Source of the DNA: Deltaproteobacteria bacterium
GTDB taxonomy: Bacteria; Desulfobacterota; RBG-13-43-22
Assembly (NCBI GenBank): GCA_016219065.1
Contig: JACRCK010000273.1
Coordinates: forward strand, 1-35,688
Reading direction: 5' to 3'
DNA length: 35,688 nt
The notes under the pieces are model-generated. The model made no database searches, had not been told where the DNA came from, and saw only the letters and a program-made list of their open reading frames with translations. Every line of letters starts with the position of its first letter. Position 1 is the stretch's first letter. Positions 16,508 to 25,778 of the stretch are shown here, piece after piece. A program made the translations under genes and the position numbers.

Positions 16508-18637
16508 ATGGACCGGTTTGAAACCCGAAAATCCGTACCGTCCGACCCCGAAGAGGCATTTTTCGAGGCCCTGTTGCAATACTTCACCTCCCGAGAAGCC
16601 GGGGAGCCTCTGGCCCAGACGATTGCCGACGGATTGGAGGTTTTTCAAGCCCTCGGGGAGACCCGGTCGGTCTCTTTGTATTGGCTGGATTCGGAAACCT
16701 TCGAGTTTCGCTTCGGAGCCTCCCGACCGGAAATGCCGGCCGAAAAAGCCGAGGCGCAATTTCGAAGACTGGTGGAACAAGGAGCGGTGGCCGCCGCGAT
16801 TCATTCGGTTCAGGCAGGCCCGCACGGATATTTCCAGGCCGGCCGGGATGGGGAGGCGCCTTTCTTGCTTTTTCCGCTGATCAACTCCTCCGGACTGTTG
16901 GGCCTGCTGTTATTAGAGCAGGCGGTCCGGCCGGAGGGCCTGCCGCCGGAAGTGTCCACCGGATCGGCCCTGGGCGTGCAACAATTCTCCCGTCTCCTGC
17001 AGAACCGGCTGCTGTCCATGGACCTGGAACAGCAAAAGGGAATTCTGAATCAAAAAATCACCGCCCGGACCCTGGAATTGGAAAAATCAGAGCAAGAGTT
17101 GCGGGCCATCCTGGATTCCATCAACGCCGCGGTGTTGATCGTCGATTCCGTCAATTATCGGATCCTGGAATGCAATAAGACGGCCCTGGACCTCATCGGG
17201 CTCGACAAGACCGAGGTGACCGGGTCCTTTTGCCAGCGCTTCATGTGCGTTCTGGAAAAAGGGCGTTGCCCGGTGCTGGATTTCGGCCAGACCATCCACA
17301 ATACCGAACAGGACCTGGTCATCGGGAACGGCAGTAAAGTCCCCGTCCTGAAGAAGGTGTCCTCCATTTTTTGGCAGGGACGAAAATGTCTGGTCGAAAG
17401 TTTTATCGATATAACCGAGCAAAAGTTTTTGGAAAACCAATTCCATGAGACCCAGAAACTGGAGGCTATCGGCCGATTGGCCGGGGGGGTGGCGCACGAT
17501 TTCAATAACCTGCTGATGGCCATTATGGGGTACAGCGACCTGATGCTGATGAACCTGCCGAAAGCGGAAACAACCCTGTCCAATCAGATCCGGGAGATTA
17601 AAAAAGCGGCGCAGCGGGCTGCCGATCTGACCCAGCAGCTTCTGGAACTCAGCCGCAAGCAGGTGCTGGAGCCCAAAATTCTCGATTTGAACGCCATTAT
17701 CATCGATTTCGAAAAGATCTTGTGGCGACTGCTCGGCGAGGATGTGGAACTGGTGACCATCCTCGATCCGACTCTGGGAAATATCAAGGGGGATCGGGGG
17801 CACCTGGAACAGATCATCATCAATCTGGCCATCAATGCCCGTGAGTCCATGATGTCCTCGGGAGGTAAGCTGATCATCGAAACCAGCTTTGTGGCGATCG
17901 GACAAACCACGCCGCGACGATATCCGCTCATGGCCCCCGGGCCCTATGCCCTGCTGGCGATCAGCGACAACGGTCGGGGGATGGATCCGGAGACCCGTTC
18001 CAAGATTTTTGAACCGTTTTTCACCTTTAAGGAACGACAAAGGCGGCCCGGTTTGGGGTTGTCGACCGTTTACAGTATCGTCAGGCAATCCGGGGGGTAT
18101 ATCTGGGTCTACAGCGAAGTAAACCAGGGGACCACCTTCAAGATCTATTTCCCCCTGGTTGAGGAAAGTTTTCAGGGTCGAGAGGGCGGCTACGGATCCG
18201 GAAAGGTTTTGCCCGGTTCGGAAACCATTTTGTTGGTGGAAGACGAGGACCTGCTGCGCAAACCCATTCGGGAAATTCTGGAAATGAACGGCTATGTCGT
18301 TCTGGAAGCCGGCAACGGAGAAGAAGCCTTCCGACTGGCGGAACAGTACGCCGAGGCCATCGACCTGCTGCTGACCGACGTGGTCATGCCGGGTGTAAAC
18401 GGCCGGGAATTGGCCGAGCAACTCACCTCGCTACGGCCCAATTTGCGGGTGTTGTTCATGTCGGGATATACCAATAATATGGTCGTTCATCATGGCATCC
18501 TCGAAGAGGGCCTGGCCTTCCTGGAAAAACCGTTCACCCCGGAAGCCCTGGCTGTAAAAATCCGGCAGGTTTTACGGGGGGTTCCGTTGAAGACCGGGAA
18601 CGTTTCGAACACGCCCCCCACCCGGTCGCCCCACTAG
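16508..18637 (+). CDS. Hybrid sensor histidine kinase/response regulator (PAS-HisKA-HATPase-REC)
   Basis: LEAIGRLAGGVAHDFNNLLMAIMGYSDLM; ISDNGRGMD; RPGLGLSTVYSIVRQSGG; ILLVEDEDLLRKPIREILEMNGYVVLEA...LLTDVVMPGVNG. Confidence 0.95.
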   Translation: MDRFETRKSVPSDPEEAFFEALLQYFTSREAGEPLAQTIADGLEVFQALGETRSVSLYWLDSETFEFRFGASRPEMPAEKAEAQFRRLVEQGAVAAAIHSVQAGPHGYFQAGRDGEAPFLLFPLINSSGLLGLLLLEQAVRPEGLPPEVSTGSALGVQQFSRLLQNRLLSMDLEQQKGILNQKITARTLELEKSEQELRAILDSINAAVLIVDSVNYRILECNKTALDLIGLDKTEVTGSFCQRFMCVLEKGRCPVLDFGQTIHNTEQDLVIGNGSKVPVLKKVSSIFWQGRKCLVESFIDITEQKFLENQFHETQKLEAIGRLAGGVAHDFNNLLMAIMGYSDLMLMNLPKAETTLSNQIREIKKAAQRAADLTQQLLELSRKQVLEPKILDLNAIIIDFEKILWRLLGEDVELVTILDPTLGNIKGDRGHLEQIIINLAINARESMMSSGGKLIIETSFVAIGQTTPRRYPLMAPGPYALLAISDNGRGMDPETRSKIFEPFFTFKERQRRPGLGLSTVYSIVRQSGGYIWVYSEVNQGTTFKIYFPLVEESFQGREGGYGSGKVLPGSETILLVEDEDLLRKPIREILEMNGYVVLEAGNGEEAFRLAEQYAEAIDLLLTDVVMPGVNGRELAEQLTSLRPNLRVLFMSGYTNNMVVHHGILEEGLAFLEKPFTPEALAVKIRQVLRGVPLKTGNVSNTPPTRSPH

Positions 18638-18666
18638 ACCAAGCTGAATCCAGGGTAATTTTTAGC

Positions 18667-18726
18667 TTAAATTCGAAATTCGAAATTCGAAACAAATTCA
18701 AATAACCAAAAGTCAAAAGACCGAAA
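18667..18726. repeat. AAATTCGAAATTCGAAATTCGAAAC-type intergenic repeat
   Basis: Direct reading; family shared with 7741-7828 and 34298-34480. Confidence 0.65.
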
Positions 18727-18771
18727 CTTCCTTCCTCCTGCTGGTAGGAAAAGGGAGGTTGAGGCCGTCGG

Positions 18772-18800
18772 TTGACAACCGCCCGCGGCGATGGTATAAA
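18772..18800 (+). promoter_or_regulatory. sigma70-type promoter upstream of the response regulator
   Basis: TTGACA - 17 nt - TATAAA. Confidence 0.65.
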
Positions 18801-18841
18801 TTCTGAAATAAACCATCTCGGGGAATCGGGGTAGTCGTTTT

Positions 18842-19537
18842 ATGACGGAGGCAGCAGGACATACCCGGATCTTGATCGCCGAGGACGATGAAATTCTGGG
18901 AGCGTTGCTCCGGGATTTTCTGCAAAATCCCGAACGGGAGATTACTATCCAAAAAAACGGTCTGGAGGCCATCCGGAGTTTAAAGGACCGGCCTGCCGAC
19001 GTTATCATCGCCGACCTCATGCTGCCGGGCGCCGATGGTCTCAAAGTCCTGAAGGAGGCCAAGGCCCTGCATCCGGGATGTGAGGTGATCATCATTACCG
19101 GATACGCTTCCCTGGATACGGCCATCCAGGCTATTCGCGGGGGAGCCTACGATTACATCCGCAAGCCCTTTAAGCTGGAAGAGCTGGAAGTGGGCGTGAA
19201 AAATGCCAGCGAAAAGATTTCCCTGATTCGGGAAAACCGGCGACTGATGCAGCGCCTCCGGGAGGCCCTGGGTGAAAAGGAGGGCCTGCAGAAGGCCTGG
19301 GACGAATTTCTGAACCAGGCCGAAAGTCCGGGCCCGAAACCGCCGGGGCCGTTTTCCGAAGCCGATCTCAGCATCACGCTGAAACAAATCCCCCCTGATT
19401 TTGATCTCCAGCGTCAGGATTTCAAGGAAAAGGCGCTGCAGATCCTTGATCGCCTGACCAAGCTCAAGAAACAGGACCTGATCGGGGAAGACGAATTTTC
19501 ATCCTTCAAGAAAATCCTGCTGGAAAAAATCAGCTGA
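18842..19537 (+). CDS. Response regulator with C-terminal SHOCT-like segment
   Basis: ILIAEDDEILGALLRDFL...VIIADLMLPGADGLKVL...DYIRKPFKLEEL; C-terminal LQILDRLTKLKKQDLIGEDEFSSFKKILLEKIS. Confidence 0.9.
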   Translation: MTEAAGHTRILIAEDDEILGALLRDFLQNPEREITIQKNGLEAIRSLKDRPADVIIADLMLPGADGLKVLKEAKALHPGCEVIIITGYASLDTAIQAIRGGAYDYIRKPFKLEELEVGVKNASEKISLIRENRRLMQRLREALGEKEGLQKAWDEFLNQAESPGPKPPGPFSEADLSITLKQIPPDFDLQRQDFKEKALQILDRLTKLKKQDLIGEDEFSSFKKILLEKIS

Positions 19538-19566
19538 CCCTGCGAGCCCCCTTTTAAGGAACAAGC

Positions 19567-20718
19567 ATGCCCCCGTTGCTGATTTATACCGATGAATATC
19601 AACGCTTCGATTACGGCCCCTATCATCCGCTGCAGGTCAAACGCCTCCAGTGGACCGTGACCCTGATGGAGGCATATGGACTGCTGGCCAAAAGAAAAAC
19701 CCGGATGGTGACCACCCGGCAGGCTACGGAAGCGGAAGCGCTGACCTATCATACCTGGGATTACCTGCAGATCTTGAAACAGATCAATTCCGGGTCCAAG
19801 GGCGAGGAGCTGGCCTCCTACGGGATCGGCCCGGGGGATAATCCGGCCTTCCCCGGGGTGTTGGATTGGGGGTTGTTCTGTGCCGGTGGCGCGTTGCAGG
19901 CCGGAGAGTGGGTGGTTTCCGGCCAGGGACCGGTGGCCTTTCATCTGGCCGGAGGGATGCATCACGCCCATAAAAGCAGCGCTGCGGGTTTCTGCTACCT
20001 GAACGATCCCGTCCTGGTCATCCTTTACCTGCGGTCACTGGGCAAGCGGGTGGCCTATATCGATATCGACGCCCATCACGGGGATGGCGTGCAGGAGGCT
20101 TTTTACCACAGCCGGGAGGTGTTGACCATCTCTTTCCACCAGAACGGCCGCACCCTTTTCCCGAGTACGGGATTCGTCAGTGAAATGGGGGCCGGCCCGG
20201 GAACGGGCTACTCGGTGAACGTACCCCTGCATCCCTGGACCGACGACGCGATTTTCAGTTGGGCCTTCGACCAGATCGTACCGTCGCTGCTCCAGGTCTT
20301 CAGGCCCGACGTCATCGTCACCCAACTGGGAGTGGATACTTTTTATAATGATCCCCTGGCCAATCTCAGCTTGACCAGCAAAAGTTTTTGCCACGCCGTA
20401 CGGTTTTTTAAGGGATTGAAAATACCCTGGGTGGCCTTAGGCGGCGGCGGGTACCATCTGGTCAATGTGGCCCGGGCCTGGACTCTGGCCTGGTCGATTA
20501 TGCTGGGCCGGGAGTTGGGACAGGAGAAACTGCCGCCGGATTTCCAGGAACTCATCCGGCCCCTGAACTTTAACGAGGAGTGGCTGCGCGATGAGGATTA
20601 TCAGGAGCAGGAACCCAACTGGCAACGGGCCAATGTGGAGGCGAAGGGGGTAGTCCGGGCCATTCAGGAAGCCATCTTCCCTTTTTTTAACATTTTCGGC
20701 TACGGCCAATGGATGTAG
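19567..20718 (+). CDS. Histone deacetylase/AcuC family protein
   Basis: HLAGGMHHAHKSSAAGFCYLNDPVL, RVAYIDIDAHHGDGVQEAFY, DVIVTQLGVDTFYNDPLANLSLT. Confidence 0.93.
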   Translation: MPPLLIYTDEYQRFDYGPYHPLQVKRLQWTVTLMEAYGLLAKRKTRMVTTRQATEAEALTYHTWDYLQILKQINSGSKGEELASYGIGPGDNPAFPGVLDWGLFCAGGALQAGEWVVSGQGPVAFHLAGGMHHAHKSSAAGFCYLNDPVLVILYLRSLGKRVAYIDIDAHHGDGVQEAFYHSREVLTISFHQNGRTLFPSTGFVSEMGAGPGTGYSVNVPLHPWTDDAIFSWAFDQIVPSLLQVFRPDVIVTQLGVDTFYNDPLANLSLTSKSFCHAVRFFKGLKIPWVALGGGGYHLVNVARAWTLAWSIMLGRELGQEKLPPDFQELIRPLNFNEEWLRDEDYQEQEPNWQRANVEAKGVVRAIQEAIFPFFNIFGYGQWM

Positions 20719-20730
20719 TTCGAAGATAAA

Positions 20731-20774
20731 GACGAACGTCCAACATCCAACATCGAACGTCCAACATCGAATTG
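20731..20774. repeat. CAACATCGAACGTC-type repeat, copy 1
   Basis: GACGAACGTCCAACATCCAACATCGAACGTCCAACATCGAATTG. Confidence 0.65.
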
Positions 20775-20818
20775 TGGAATGGTCCACTATCGCCTTCGGC
20801 TGTGCCCTACGACATCTA

Positions 20819-20861
20819 TTTTTCATGTTTCGTGGGCGGCCAGCGCAGGCGGCCAAGGGGG
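20819..20861. repeat. Short dispersed motif copy (cf. 4639-4678)
   Basis: TTTTTCATGTTTCGTGGGCGGCCAGCGCAGGCGGCCAAGGGG. Confidence 0.5.
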
Positions 20862-20869
20862 GGTGATCG

Positions 20870-21271
20870 GTGAACAAATCGCTGTTTGATAGGGCCATGT
20901 CCCGTTTTGAATGCCAGGTCTGCGGCACCTGCTGCCAAGGCGAAGGCGGAATTTACCTGAACGAAGAGGAAATAGACCGGATCGCGGATTTTTTAAGCGT
21001 CGACCGGGAGATTTTTTTAGCAAAATATTGCCGGACCCGGAACGGTCGCCGCTACATTCATATCCGGGAAGAAGACGGATACTGCCATTTCGCCGTCGAC
21101 GGCCAATGCACCATCCATCCCGTCAAGCCCACCCCCTGTCGCCAGTGGCCTTTCTTCAAACCCATGCTGACCGATCAAGCCAACTGGGAGGTGGCCCGCC
21201 ATTCCTGCCCGGCCCTGGCCCCCTTTAAAAGTCTGGAGGATTTCCTCAAGGGGATCCGGTCGGGGGACTAA
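20870..21271 (+). CDS. YkgJ family cysteine cluster protein
   Basis: FECQVCGTCCQGEGGIYL...GYCHFAVDGQCTIHPVKPTPCRQWPF; GTG start. Confidence 0.88.
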   Translation: MNKSLFDRAMSRFECQVCGTCCQGEGGIYLNEEEIDRIADFLSVDREIFLAKYCRTRNGRRYIHIREEDGYCHFAVDGQCTIHPVKPTPCRQWPFFKPMLTDQANWEVARHSCPALAPFKSLEDFLKGIRSGD

Positions 21272-21310
21272 AAGACGAACATCGAACGTCCAACATCGAA
21301 CATCGAATTA
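21272..21310. repeat. CAACATCGAACGTC-type repeat, copy 2
   Basis: AAGACGAACATCGAACGTCCAACATCGAACATCGAATT. Confidence 0.65.
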
Positions 21311-21440
21311 AATACGAAGATGCCGTTCGGCATTGGGCGTTGGGCGTTCGGTGGGGACGCCGACCCTACGAAAAACACCAGCAGCTTGTTCATGCCATAG
21401 GCGCTACCCGGCCGTTTGATTCGCCGTTACGTTTTGTGTC

Positions 21441-21473
21441 GTTCATTCGATGTTCGATGTTGGATGTTCAACG
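21441..21473. repeat. CAACATCGAACGTC-type repeat, copy 3 (inverted)
   Basis: GTTCATTCGATGTTCGATGTTGGATGTTCAACG. Confidence 0.65.
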
Positions 21474-21517
21474 CAGTCCGATTGACCTGATCCCCCTAAG
21501 GGTGTACAATTAAATTC

Positions 21518-22360
21518 ATGGAAACCGTAATCATCGAAGGAGTCACCCTGCATTTATGCCATCCGGACGTCTTCCCCCTGGACTGGGTGGGGCGTTCGGA
21601 CCTGATCGATCAGGTCCTGGCGGCCTGGTTGGTGATCGAGGAAAAGGACCTGCCGCTCAATCCCCGGATCGTAGGCAAGCCGGGGGTGGGGAAGACCACC
21701 CTGGCCTACGCCGCCGCCAAGCGGCTGGAGCGGGAGGTCTATTTTTTTCAGGCCACCATGGACACCCGGCCGGAAGACCTGATCGTCACCCCGGTCATCG
21801 CCGAACAGGGGAAGATCCGCTACATGGCCAGCCCGGTGGTGACGGCCATGCTGAAAGGGGGCGTCCTGATCCTGGACGAAGGCAATCGCATGAGCGAGAA
21901 ATCCTGGGCTTCCCTGGCGCCCTTGCTGGACAATCGCCGCTACGTGGAGTCCATCGTAACGGGCTTGAAAATTCCGGCCCGCAAGGAATTCCGTTTTTGC
22001 GCCACCATGAACGACGACGCCAGCACCTTCGAATTGCCCGAATATATCCATTCCCGCCTGCAGCCTCAGATCTTCATCGACTTCCCGGAACCTGATGAAG
22101 AACGCCTGATTCTGCAGCGCAACCTGCCCTTCGCCCCCAAGGATATACTGGATTATGTGGTGCGTTTCCTGCAATTGGCCCATCAGGCCCACGAACGGTA
22201 CACCGTCCGGGACGGGATCAACATCGCCCGCTACTCCCTGAAGGTGCTGGAAAACAACCGGCTCTTAAGCGGAGCACCCCGCGAGGAGCGGCCGGGCCGG
22301 GCCCTGCGCCTGGCGATCGAGATGATCCTGGGGGATAAAGCGCTCAGGTATTTCTCATGA
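21518..22360 (+). CDS. MoxR-family AAA+ ATPase
   Basis: GKPGVGKTTLAYAAAKRL; GGVLILDEGNRMSEKSWASLAPLLDNRRYVE; FRFCATMNDD...IHSRLQPQIFIDFPEPDE. Confidence 0.9.
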   Translation: METVIIEGVTLHLCHPDVFPLDWVGRSDLIDQVLAAWLVIEEKDLPLNPRIVGKPGVGKTTLAYAAAKRLEREVYFFQATMDTRPEDLIVTPVIAEQGKIRYMASPVVTAMLKGGVLILDEGNRMSEKSWASLAPLLDNRRYVESIVTGLKIPARKEFRFCATMNDDASTFELPEYIHSRLQPQIFIDFPEPDEERLILQRNLPFAPKDILDYVVRFLQLAHQAHERYTVRDGINIARYSLKVLENNRLLSGAPREERPGRALRLAIEMILGDKALRYFS

Positions 22361-22364
22361 AAAA

Positions 22365-22394
22365 ACAATAATTAATAACTAATTGTTAATTATT
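22365..22394. repeat. Perfect 10-bp-arm inverted repeat between moxR and next gene
   Basis: CAATAATTAA-TAACTAATTG-TTAATTATTG; no U-tract on either side. Confidence 0.55.
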
Positions 22395-24258
22395 GACGAT
22401 AGTCATGGCCCAGAACAACCCCACCGATCCATTTGTTTTCAAGAATATCCACCTCCTGCCCATTCTCCATAACCGCCTGGAATTCGCCTTGGAGGTCCAC
22501 CGGCGCATTCAGCAAATTCGGCCCACGGCCCTGGCGGTGGAACTGCCGCCGACCCTGCAGGAAAAAATAACGGGGGCGGTGGGGCGTCTGCCTTTTCTGT
22601 CCGCCGTGGTTTACCAGGAAAAAAACGGCCGCCATATCTACCTAGTCATCGAACCGGTGGATGGAATCATAGAGGCCCTGCGGCTGGGCAGGGAAGAAAC
22701 GATCCCGGTTTTTTTTATCGACCGGGATACGGAAGGGTATCCCGCCTACCGGGAACCCCTACCGGATCCCTTTGCCGTTACCCAGGTCGGTTATGAGGCC
22801 TATTGCCGGGCCTTCCTGACCGAACGGGGGGGGGAGGTCCCCTCCGCTGAAGACCTGCTCCGGGAACGGACCATGGCCCATCAGGCCCTGGAGTTGGGCC
22901 GCCGTTTCGAACGGGTCCTGGTGGTCTGCGGTCTGGCCCATTTCCCGGGAATAATCAGGCTCCTGAGCGAAGAGCCGGCCCTGCCCTTCGGCCGGCGGCA
23001 ACGGGCCGGAGTCCTCCTGGGCCGACTGCAGGAAAGCTCCAGCCGGGAGATCTTATCCGAAATGCCTTTCCTGCAGCGCCGGTATGAAGAAGAACGGTCC
23101 CGGGCCCGGGAGAACCGGAATTGGGCCGCCTTTTGGAATTTAAACCGGTTGGCGATCCGGGACGAGCTGCTGGAGGAGGCCGTCCGGCGTCAGCAGCAGA
23201 ACAGCCGGGAGCAGGTCCAGGAGCCGGCCCTGGCGGTGCTGAAAAAATTCGCCCGCAATTACGCCTTTATCCAGGGGACCCTGACCCCGGATTTTTACCA
23301 GCTGCTGGTGGCCGCGCGCGGCGCGGTCAATGACAACTTTGCCTATGAGGTCTGGGATCTGGGGTCCCATTACCCCTATCAGGAAACGACCGGCCCCCTT
23401 CCGGAAATCGAGGTAACGGCCCGGGATTTACGAATCAACCAGAAGAAAATCCAGTTTTACCGGCGGTTCCGTTCTTTTCGCCGGCGGCTGGTCCCGGTGC
23501 CGGCCAAGAGAAGGACTACTCCCGCCGAACGGGAGGAGTTCAAAAAAAGGTGGCGGGGCGACTATATCTGCTCCTACCCGCCGGAAGATATTCGGGTGGA
23601 AGGTTTCGGTGATTATCTGAAGAAAAAGGCCCGGGGGGCCTTGTCCCAGGAGCAGATCCGTCTGCTCCCCTTTACCGCCTCCCTGCTGGACGGCCTGGAC
23701 GTCAAGGAAACGCTGCGCCACCTGGTCGAGGATAAAATATACGTCCGGGAGGAAAGGGCCGTCCGCGGCCGGGTTGGTTCCGTGGTCTTTGTTTTCGACG
23801 AGGACGAGCCGGTTTCCGGCCGGCCGCCGCGTTTTCCCTGGAAAATAACCTGGCTGGGGGAACACGATCAGGAATCGGACATGGCCTTTTACGCCACGCC
23901 CGCCGGGGAGGAGGTGGTCGGTCCCGGCATTTCCCGCTGCGAGTACGGGGGTTTTGTCTTGAGCTATCCCCCTTTACGGATGGCGGACATCTGGAAAGAC
24001 CGCTTCTTTGATCCGGCCCGGTCCAAGGCGGAGCGACTGCTCCTGGCCGGCATCGATTACAGCGAAGAGCAGTTGGTGGCCTATGTTGCTTCCCGGCCGC
24101 CCCGTTCCTTCTGCCGGACCTTGGCCTCCAGTCAGGGGAAAAAGATCGTCTATCTGCCCCTGGGACAGTTCTCGCCGGTCCTGTTGACCCGGATCCGCTT
24201 CTTTCATGTGCTGGAAAGCCCGGAATTGAGGAAAACGGCCGATCTCTATATCCGCTGA
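22393..24258 (+). CDS. MoxR-associated protein with TraB/PrgY- or DUF5682-like N-terminus
   Basis: IHLLPILHNRLEFALEVHRRIQQIRPTALAVELPPTLQEKI...RFERVLVVCGLAHFPGIIRLL pattern of TraB-like superfamily; C-terminal half unassigned. Confidence 0.6.
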   Translation: MTIVMAQNNPTDPFVFKNIHLLPILHNRLEFALEVHRRIQQIRPTALAVELPPTLQEKITGAVGRLPFLSAVVYQEKNGRHIYLVIEPVDGIIEALRLGREETIPVFFIDRDTEGYPAYREPLPDPFAVTQVGYEAYCRAFLTERGGEVPSAEDLLRERTMAHQALELGRRFERVLVVCGLAHFPGIIRLLSEEPALPFGRRQRAGVLLGRLQESSSREILSEMPFLQRRYEEERSRARENRNWAAFWNLNRLAIRDELLEEAVRRQQQNSREQVQEPALAVLKKFARNYAFIQGTLTPDFYQLLVAARGAVNDNFAYEVWDLGSHYPYQETTGPLPEIEVTARDLRINQKKIQFYRRFRSFRRRLVPVPAKRRTTPAEREEFKKRWRGDYICSYPPEDIRVEGFGDYLKKKARGALSQEQIRLLPFTASLLDGLDVKETLRHLVEDKIYVREERAVRGRVGSVVFVFDEDEPVSGRPPRFPWKITWLGEHDQESDMAFYATPAGEEVVGPGISRCEYGGFVLSYPPLRMADIWKDRFFDPARSKAERLLLAGIDYSEEQLVAYVASRPPRSFCRTLASSQGKKIVYLPLGQFSPVLLTRIRFFHVLESPELRKTADLYIR

Positions 24259-24761
24259 TTCCGTTGGTAGGATCGGTACAGTAAACGGAAACCGGGAGCG
24301 ACTTTTCGGGTCGGATCGATCAGCAGGGCCTCCACTTCCGCGGGGGTAAAGTACCTCCCCTCCGTGGCTTCCTCCAGATTCAGGTGCAGGGGTCCGTCGA
24401 AAGATCCGGTAAAGAGGGTGACGAACTCCCAACCGGTCTCCGGGCAGGCCGGATGGCGATAGACGGCAGTCAGCTCGGTAGCGATGCCCAGTTCCTCGTC
24501 CAATTCCCGGTGCGCGGCCTCCGACGACGTTTCCCCGGGATTCGGGTGTCCGGCCGCTGAAGAATCCCAATGTTCCGGATACTGGTCTTTGCCGGGGGAT
24601 CTTTTTTGGAGATATAGGTCTCCCCGGGCGTTAAAAATAAACATATGCACCGAGCGATGGCGCAAGTGTTCCCGGTGAATTTCGGATCGTTTTTTGACGC
24701 CGATCACCCGGTTGTCTTCGTCCACCACCTCCAGCGGTTCGTGATTGGAATAAGGGATCAT
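24246..24761 (-). CDS. NUDIX hydrolase (isopentenyl-diphosphate isomerase-like)
   Basis: Nudix box GHPNPGETSSEAAHRELDEELGI; LEVVDEDNRVIGVKKRSEIHREHLRHRSVHMFIF. Confidence 0.93.
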   Translation of the reverse strand: MIPYSNHEPLEVVDEDNRVIGVKKRSEIHREHLRHRSVHMFIFNARGDLYLQKRSPGKDQYPEHWDSSAAGHPNPGETSSEAAHRELDEELGIATELTAVYRHPACPETGWEFVTLFTGSFDGPLHLNLEEATEGRYFTPAEVEALLIDPTRKVAPGFRLLYRSYQRNQRI

Positions 24762-24830
24762 GTCCGGTCGTCCTTGGTCAGGGGCTAGGCTCCCTATCCG
24801 GAGCTTGCAATTTTATACCAGGTTCTTAAA

Positions 24831-25778
24831 ATGAAGAGAAAGATTTATTTTGCAAGGGAGCGGAGCAGCCGTTTGATCAAGGGCTTATTTATAAAATTTA
24901 TGGTTTTGCTGAGCCTCCTGTCCATGCCCGGGCTGGTTTTTCTTCAAGATGTTTCCGGGGAAATCGACCTGGAGGACCTGGCGAAAAAAAAGGCCCATCA
25001 CCGGGGAAACCCCGGTGGTTTCATCAACCCCTGGCTGGCCGAGGAGGAACCGGGCGGTCTGCTCCGATTTTTGAGGTGGAAGTTTTCGAATAATCCCTAT
25101 GCCGAAGAAAAAAAAGTGCGCCCCCGTTTCACGGTCATCCCCACCAAGGTTCAGGAAATTGAAAATCAGGGAGACTCCATCACCTACCTGGGGCATGCCA
25201 CCCTCTGGATCCGCCTGGCGCAGCAAAATGTAATCACCGACCCGGTCTTTTCCGAGACCATCGCGCTCTTCATCAAAAGACACGCGTCTTTCCCGATCCC
25301 CTTGGCCGGGCTCCCCGAATTCCAGGTCGTCCTCATCTCCCACAGCCATTACGATCACCTGGACCAGGCCAGCATCATCCGCCTGGGGAATAAACCTTTG
25401 TACTTGACCCCCCTGGGATACAAGGATTGGTTTCAGGGCGTGGTCCCCGGGGCCCGGGTCATCGAACTGGACTGGTTCGAATCCTACGCCCATCGGGGGA
25501 TCACGTATCGTTTGCTGCCCGCGCAACATTGGACCAAACGGACCCTTCTGGACACCAACCGGCGGCTCTGGGGGTCCTGGCTGATCGAAGGCCAGGGCCG
25601 CAAGGTCTATTTCGGCGCGGACTCCGGCTATTTCCGGGGCTACAGGGAATTCGGCAAGAAGTTCGGTCCCATCGATGCCGCCTTGCTGCCGGTGGGACTT
25701 TACGAGCCCCGCTGGTTTATGAAGACCCATCATCTGAACCCGGAGGAAGCGATCCGGGCCGCCGGCTTGACCGAATAG
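24831..25778 (+). CDS. MBL-fold metallohydrolase (NAPE-PLD/UlaG-like), C-terminally truncated
   Basis: SITYLGHATLWIRL...NVITDPVFS...VLISHSHYDHLDQASI...VYFGADSGYF...MKTHHLNPEEAIRAAGLTE then TAG; downstream in-frame residue LIPHGGTWYF. Confidence 0.8.
   Translation: MKRKIYFARERSSRLIKGLFIKFMVLLSLLSMPGLVFLQDVSGEIDLEDLAKKKAHHRGNPGGFINPWLAEEEPGGLLRFLRWKFSNNPYAEEKKVRPRFTVIPTKVQEIENQGDSITYLGHATLWIRLAQQNVITDPVFSETIALFIKRHASFPIPLAGLPEFQVVLISHSHYDHLDQASIIRLGNKPLYLTPLGYKDWFQGVVPGARVIELDWFESYAHRGITYRLLPAQHWTKRTLLDTNRRLWGSWLIEGQGRKVYFGADSGYFRGYREFGKKFGPIDAALLPVGLYEPRWFMKTHHLNPEEAIRAAGLTE

Noticed and set aside
17087-18421. Minus-strand ORF (444 aa) antisense to the hybrid kinase
   Set aside because: Shadow ORF; composition atypical and opposite strand has HisKA/HATPase/REC motifs
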